Source: Candidatus Woesebacteria bacterium (GTDB lineage Bacteria > Patescibacteriota > Microgenomatia > UBA8517). Taken from it: a DNA stretch of 45,918 nt. Shown here piece by piece: positions 42,853 to 45,918 of the stretch. The DNA lies in contig JAGUYM010000001.1 of NCBI GenBank assembly GCA_020061305.1, positions 1 to 45,918 of the forward strand, given 5' to 3'. The number at the start of each line of letters is the position of its first letter. Positions within the stretch are counted from its first letter, which is position 1. A program made the position numbers and the translations under genes. The notes under the pieces are model-generated. The model saw only the letters and a program-made list of their open reading frames with translations. It did not search any database and was not told the DNA's origin.

Positions 42853-43692
42853 CTAGGATTTATTAATTCTTTTAATTCTGACTGTAGTGCGTTTTAGGGC
42901 TAGCATTAATAAAATTATGACTAATATCAGCTCTAAAAATATAACTGTCAGAATTTTATTTTGTGAGATTAAATTACCCAGATCTTGATAGAAGTCTTTT
43001 ATTGCCCCCACTACTGAAAACTGGAGCGTTGTACTTTTGGCAGATAAGTCTTCGCCATATTTTCCAAAAGCATAAATTCTATAGTCAGATTGATTTGATG
43101 TTGGAAGCCCTATTGTAAACTCTCCCTTTTGATCTGACTTAGTTTTAATGACAGGAAATGTGTATGCGCTTACCTCTTTAATTAAAGACAAATTATTACT
43201 TGTGGTTTTTGAAACATATATTGAAACTTCTATATTGGGACTTGTTTTACCTACTGCAAAGCCATTATTACCCACAACAATTCTATTTGAATTAAGTGAA
43301 ATTGTTGGCGAAAGTAAAATTGGGCCAACCTCCAATGGTATCGTCCTGTCAACAGGAAGGGCAGGAATACATGATGGCTGAGTAATCCTATTTTCTTGGT
43401 CTTGGGCATAAACACAAAGCTCAGGATATTTTGATGTGTGAGAATAAATTCCTTCAAATCTAAAATATCCACTTTGATTGGATTTGATGCTTTCAGATAC
43501 ACCAATTCCCTTCAAATTAATCACAGAATCAGGCGGACCAAACCCATAAATTGATAGTGCCCTTTCAGAAAATTTTCTTGGAAGAGTCGGGCTTGGCTTA
43601 GGTATAACCGATGGAAGTGCGCTTGCAGTTACTACCTGTCCAATAGTTGCATCAATAGTTACATCTGGGGCAGTTGTTTCCATATTAGTCAA
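42853..43692 (-). CDS. Surface protein with Ig/CNA-like repeats and C-terminal TM
   Basis: YGFGPPDSVINLKGIGVSESIKSNQSGYFRFEGI...; C-terminal ILTVIFLELILVIILLMLALKRTTVRIKR. Confidence 0.55.
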   Translation of the reverse strand: MTNMETTAPDVTIDATIGQVVTASALPSVIPKPSPTLPRKFSERALSIYGFGPPDSVINLKGIGVSESIKSNQSGYFRFEGIYSHTSKYPELCVYAQDQENRITQPSCIPALPVDRTIPLEVGPILLSPTISLNSNRIVVGNNGFAVGKTSPNIEVSIYVSKTTSNNLSLIKEVSAYTFPVIKTKSDQKGEFTIGLPTSNQSDYRIYAFGKYGEDLSAKSTTLQFSVVGAIKDFYQDLGNLISQNKILTVIFLELILVIILLMLALKRTTVRIKRINKS

Positions 43693-44122
43693 AAACCACT
43701 TTTACTTTGCCCAATGGAAGGTCATCTAAATAACTATCCAAATTATACGTTCCCACCACTTCAGAACTAATATCAAAAATTGCTTTACCTGTTTCATCTG
43801 TTGTGTCTTGTATCGGATTAATGTAAACATTATCTAAACTTTTTAGTATAATCTTCTTGCCAAAAACTCCCCTTCCCGAATCATCAAGCAAAAAGACTGT
43901 TACCCTTATGAGGTCACCTCCGGCTTTTGCTCTTACAGGCGAAGCAAAAAGATAGGAATTGTTAATTGACACCAACCTATCAACTACAGGGGCGTCAGCT
44001 CTTGGTGTTATTGAGGTTCTATATCTTATGTAGTAGACTAGGAGTACAAGCACTATTAAAAGCAGTACTACTACAGCACTCAAAAGGAAATAATTAGGTT
44101 TTTCAACAATCCTTTCTTCCAT
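43685..44122 (-). CDS. Membrane-anchored Big_1/invasin-like Ig domain protein
   Basis: N-terminal TM; LIRVTVFLLDDSGRGVFGKKIILKS...DETGKAIFDISSEVVGTYNL. Confidence 0.65.
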   Translation of the reverse strand: MEERIVEKPNYFLLSAVVVLLLIVLVLLVYYIRYRTSITPRADAPVVDRLVSINNSYLFASPVRAKAGGDLIRVTVFLLDDSGRGVFGKKIILKSLDNVYINPIQDTTDETGKAIFDISSEVVGTYNLDSYLDDLPLGKVKVVFD

Positions 44123-44300
44123 AATAAAATATTATTCATATTTTCGGCAAAAAACAATAGCAAAAAGCGACTAGCAAACAATAACGATAAGTGATAATTA
44201 TAAACCCATAATATCAGCTCCAAATTCAAAATTCTAAACTATAAATTCTAAAAAATTACTTAAAAAATAAATTCAAAATACTAAATTAGATAACATTAAA

Positions 44301-44477
44301 CGCAGAAAACTGCGGAGTTAATACAGCTAAAAATATCTCCGCATATTACCGCATTCTGCTCTATTTTGTTGTTCTAGGCTCAAAAAATTCGAGCCTATAT
44401 ATGTTAATATAATAATTATAACTGCTACAAATGTTATAAATTGTTATATTAACGCAACTAAATTTTCATGCGGTAAT
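44301..44477. other. Candidate structured RNA / multi-stem element
   Basis: ATTACCGCAT (44345-44354)/ATGCGGTAAT (44468-44477) enclosing TAGGCTC/GAGCCTA and a 20-bp hairpin (44403-44453); upstream alternative hairpins. Confidence 0.55.
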
Positions 44478-44540
44478 TATTCTATAAGATATATGAAATA
44501 TCTGACTGATGTCTTTAGACTTTGGACTATTTTTAGGCTC

Positions 44541-44568
44541 TTGACAAGCCTGTGCGGTATATTACTAT
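44541..44568 (+). promoter_or_regulatory. Promoter upstream of the 44623 ORF
   Basis: TTGACA (44541-44546), 16 bp, TACTAT (44563-44568); a second TATAAT at 44582-44587. Confidence 0.5.
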
Positions 44569-44622
44569 TAGTATATATCGGTATAATGTGTATAACTTGA
44601 AGCTAATATAAATTTGCGGAAA

Positions 44623-45918
44623 ATGAACAAACTCAAACTAATACAAAACTTTTTAAGATATTTGTCACAAAAAGGAATCTCTCCTAAGTCCTTAAAATTT
44701 TATAAATCTGATATTGCAAGTTTTTTGGCTTGGGCCAAGAATGAAAAAATAAATAAGAACTTAATTAAAAGATATATTGAATCCCAAAAACTTATTACTC
44801 CTCCGGCTACCATAAACAGACGACTTTCAACTCTAAGGAGTTTTGCCAATTTTATCCAAAGTGATTTTATGAACGGCATCGAGAATGTTGGATTTGCACA
44901 AGCCACAAGTCAAAAGTTCCAAGTCACAAGAAATGCTCCGTACAGAGGATTCCAAGAATGGATATTACTTAAGACTTCTGACTTACGACTTCAGACTTTT
45001 TTTTCTAAGCTGTTCTTTTCTAGACCTAATTGGTACAAAAGGTATCACTCATACCCACTGGCCAATTATATCCATCTGGCCATTTTAGTTCTTTTTATGT
45101 CGATATCCGGTTATGGCCTTTATGACCAAGTTATAAAAACATCATCACAAACTTTTGCTTTTCCGTCTGCTCTTACCCGTCCAAATAGATATCTTTCTTT
45201 CCAAGGAAGGCTAACAGACAATCTAGGAAATCCTACAACCACTGCTACAAATATGGTCTTTAAGCTCTATGATGCAAGTACTGCTGGAAGTGAGCTTTGG
45301 ACATCTGGAACATGTTCCATAACTCCAGATCAAGATGGTATTTTTTCGATCATACTGGGTTCTGGTTGTGGAACTGAAATTACATCCACCGTTTTTAGTG
45401 AGAATGCAGGCGTTTGGTTGGGTGTTACAGTTGGTGCAGATGCAGAAGCAACACCAAGAATTCAAATCGCAACTGTTGCATACGCCCTAAATTCTGAGAC
45501 TTTGCAAGGTTTTCCGGCAGGAACCGGAGTGTCAACAATTCCCTATATTGACTCAACCGGAAAACTGGCAATCGCTGCGGCCTCTCCAACACTTGAATCA
45601 ACATCAGGAACTTTTGCAGTTAAAGGACAAGCATTAACCATCTCAACGGCAGACACTACAAATGGTTCAATCACTATCAATCCCGATGGAACTGGTACAC
45701 TTGATTTAACTTTTGAGGGCCCAGCAGCGGGTGGTGGAGCAAATGGATTTGTAAATGCAACCAATGCCAACATAACATCAGGTGCATTATATGGCGGAAC
45801 TGTAGCATCAGCCGCAACTGGTTATAATTTTATAGATTTTCAAAGTGGAGTCTCTCCTACTTCTAAATTTAGTGTTCAAGATGATGGAGATATTGTTACT
45901 GCAGGAGATCTAACATTA
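44623..45918 (+). CDS. Partial ORF: integrase SAM-like (core-binding) domain + TM + secreted surface region, open to window end
   Basis: Hand translation from ATG 44623: MNKLKLIQNFLRYLSQKGISPKSLKFYKSDIASFLAWAKNEKINKNLIKRYIESQ...TINRRLSTLRSFANFIQSDF, then LANYIHLAILVLFMSISGYGLY TM, then RYLSFQGRLTDNLGNPTTTATNMVFKLYDA...; no stop in 432 codons; absent from the ORF track because it runs off the end. Confidence 0.8.
   Translation, partial: MNKLKLIQNFLRYLSQKGISPKSLKFYKSDIASFLAWAKNEKINKNLIKRYIESQKLITPPATINRRLSTLRSFANFIQSDFMNGIENVGFAQATSQKFQVTRNAPYRGFQEWILLKTSDLRLQTFFSKLFFSRPNWYKRYHSYPLANYIHLAILVLFMSISGYGLYDQVIKTSSQTFAFPSALTRPNRYLSFQGRLTDNLGNPTTTATNMVFKLYDASTAGSELWTSGTCSITPDQDGIFSIILGSGCGTEITSTVFSENAGVWLGVTVGADAEATPRIQIATVAYALNSETLQGFPAGTGVSTIPYIDSTGKLAIAAASPTLESTSGTFAVKGQALTISTADTTNGSITINPDGTGTLDLTFEGPAAGGGANGFVNATNANITSGALYGGTVASAATGYNFIDFQSGVSPTSKFSVQDDGDIVTAGDLTL
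44898..44998. repeat. Two heptamer tandem repeats at a domain junction
   Basis: ACAAGCC ACAAGTC AAAAGTT CCAAGTC ACAAGAA (44898-44932) and AAGACTT CTGACTT ACGACTT CAGACTT (44971-44998). Confidence 0.8.

Noticed and set aside
44700-44906. Minus-strand 68-aa ORF at the window's right side
   Set aside because: It is antisense to the longer plus-strand integrase-SAM ORF that continues to the window end.
1-45918. Alternative genetic code (UGA as Gly) as in some CPR phyla
   Set aside because: Several recognisable genes end at UGA (e.g. the dockerin gene at 2819) and conserved proteins read through with standard codons.

Overview
The window reads as a chromosomal segment of an AT-rich Candidate Phyla Radiation/Patescibacteria bacterium, probably Microgenomates-like. 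That placement is an inference from gene content and style. It uses the standard stop codons. From left to right it contains: (1) a ribosomal/secretion block (rpmG ... rpsU-secE-nusG-rplK-rplA-orf-rplJ-rplL), interrupted by a CaCA antiporter, gmd and a dockerin/cohesin gene pair; (2) a four-gene, translationally coupled minus-strand operon of 7TM, RimK-like ATP-grasp + retropepsin-like, ATP-grasp + FemAB/GNAT-like, and GNAT genes, which looks like a peptide-ligase system; (3) small membrane proteins, an excisionase-like HTH, M32 carboxypeptidase, a wHTH protein, a P-type ATPase, an extended UppS and an AbiE-type toxin-antitoxin; (4) prenyl synthase, ECF sigma factor, WecG/TagA glycosyltransferase, mreB/PEGA, two tRNAs, ndk, M16 peptidase, argS, ComEA/ComEC/MBL and leuS; (5) a surface-protein region with WxL/DUF916-like organisation, and a run-off ORF that joins an integrase SAM-like domain to a membrane-anchored surface protein. 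The signals I consider most worth follow-up are the fused amidoligase operon; the integrase-SAM/surface chimera; many short tandem 7-bp (some 8-bp) degenerate repeats in spacers and in frame inside genes, including the signal peptides of three neighbouring exported proteins; a multi-stem RNA-like element at 44.3-44.5 kb; and repeated placement of -10 boxes 6-9 nt upstream of start codons, suggesting leaderless transcripts. All calls come from reading the sequence; no searches were run.
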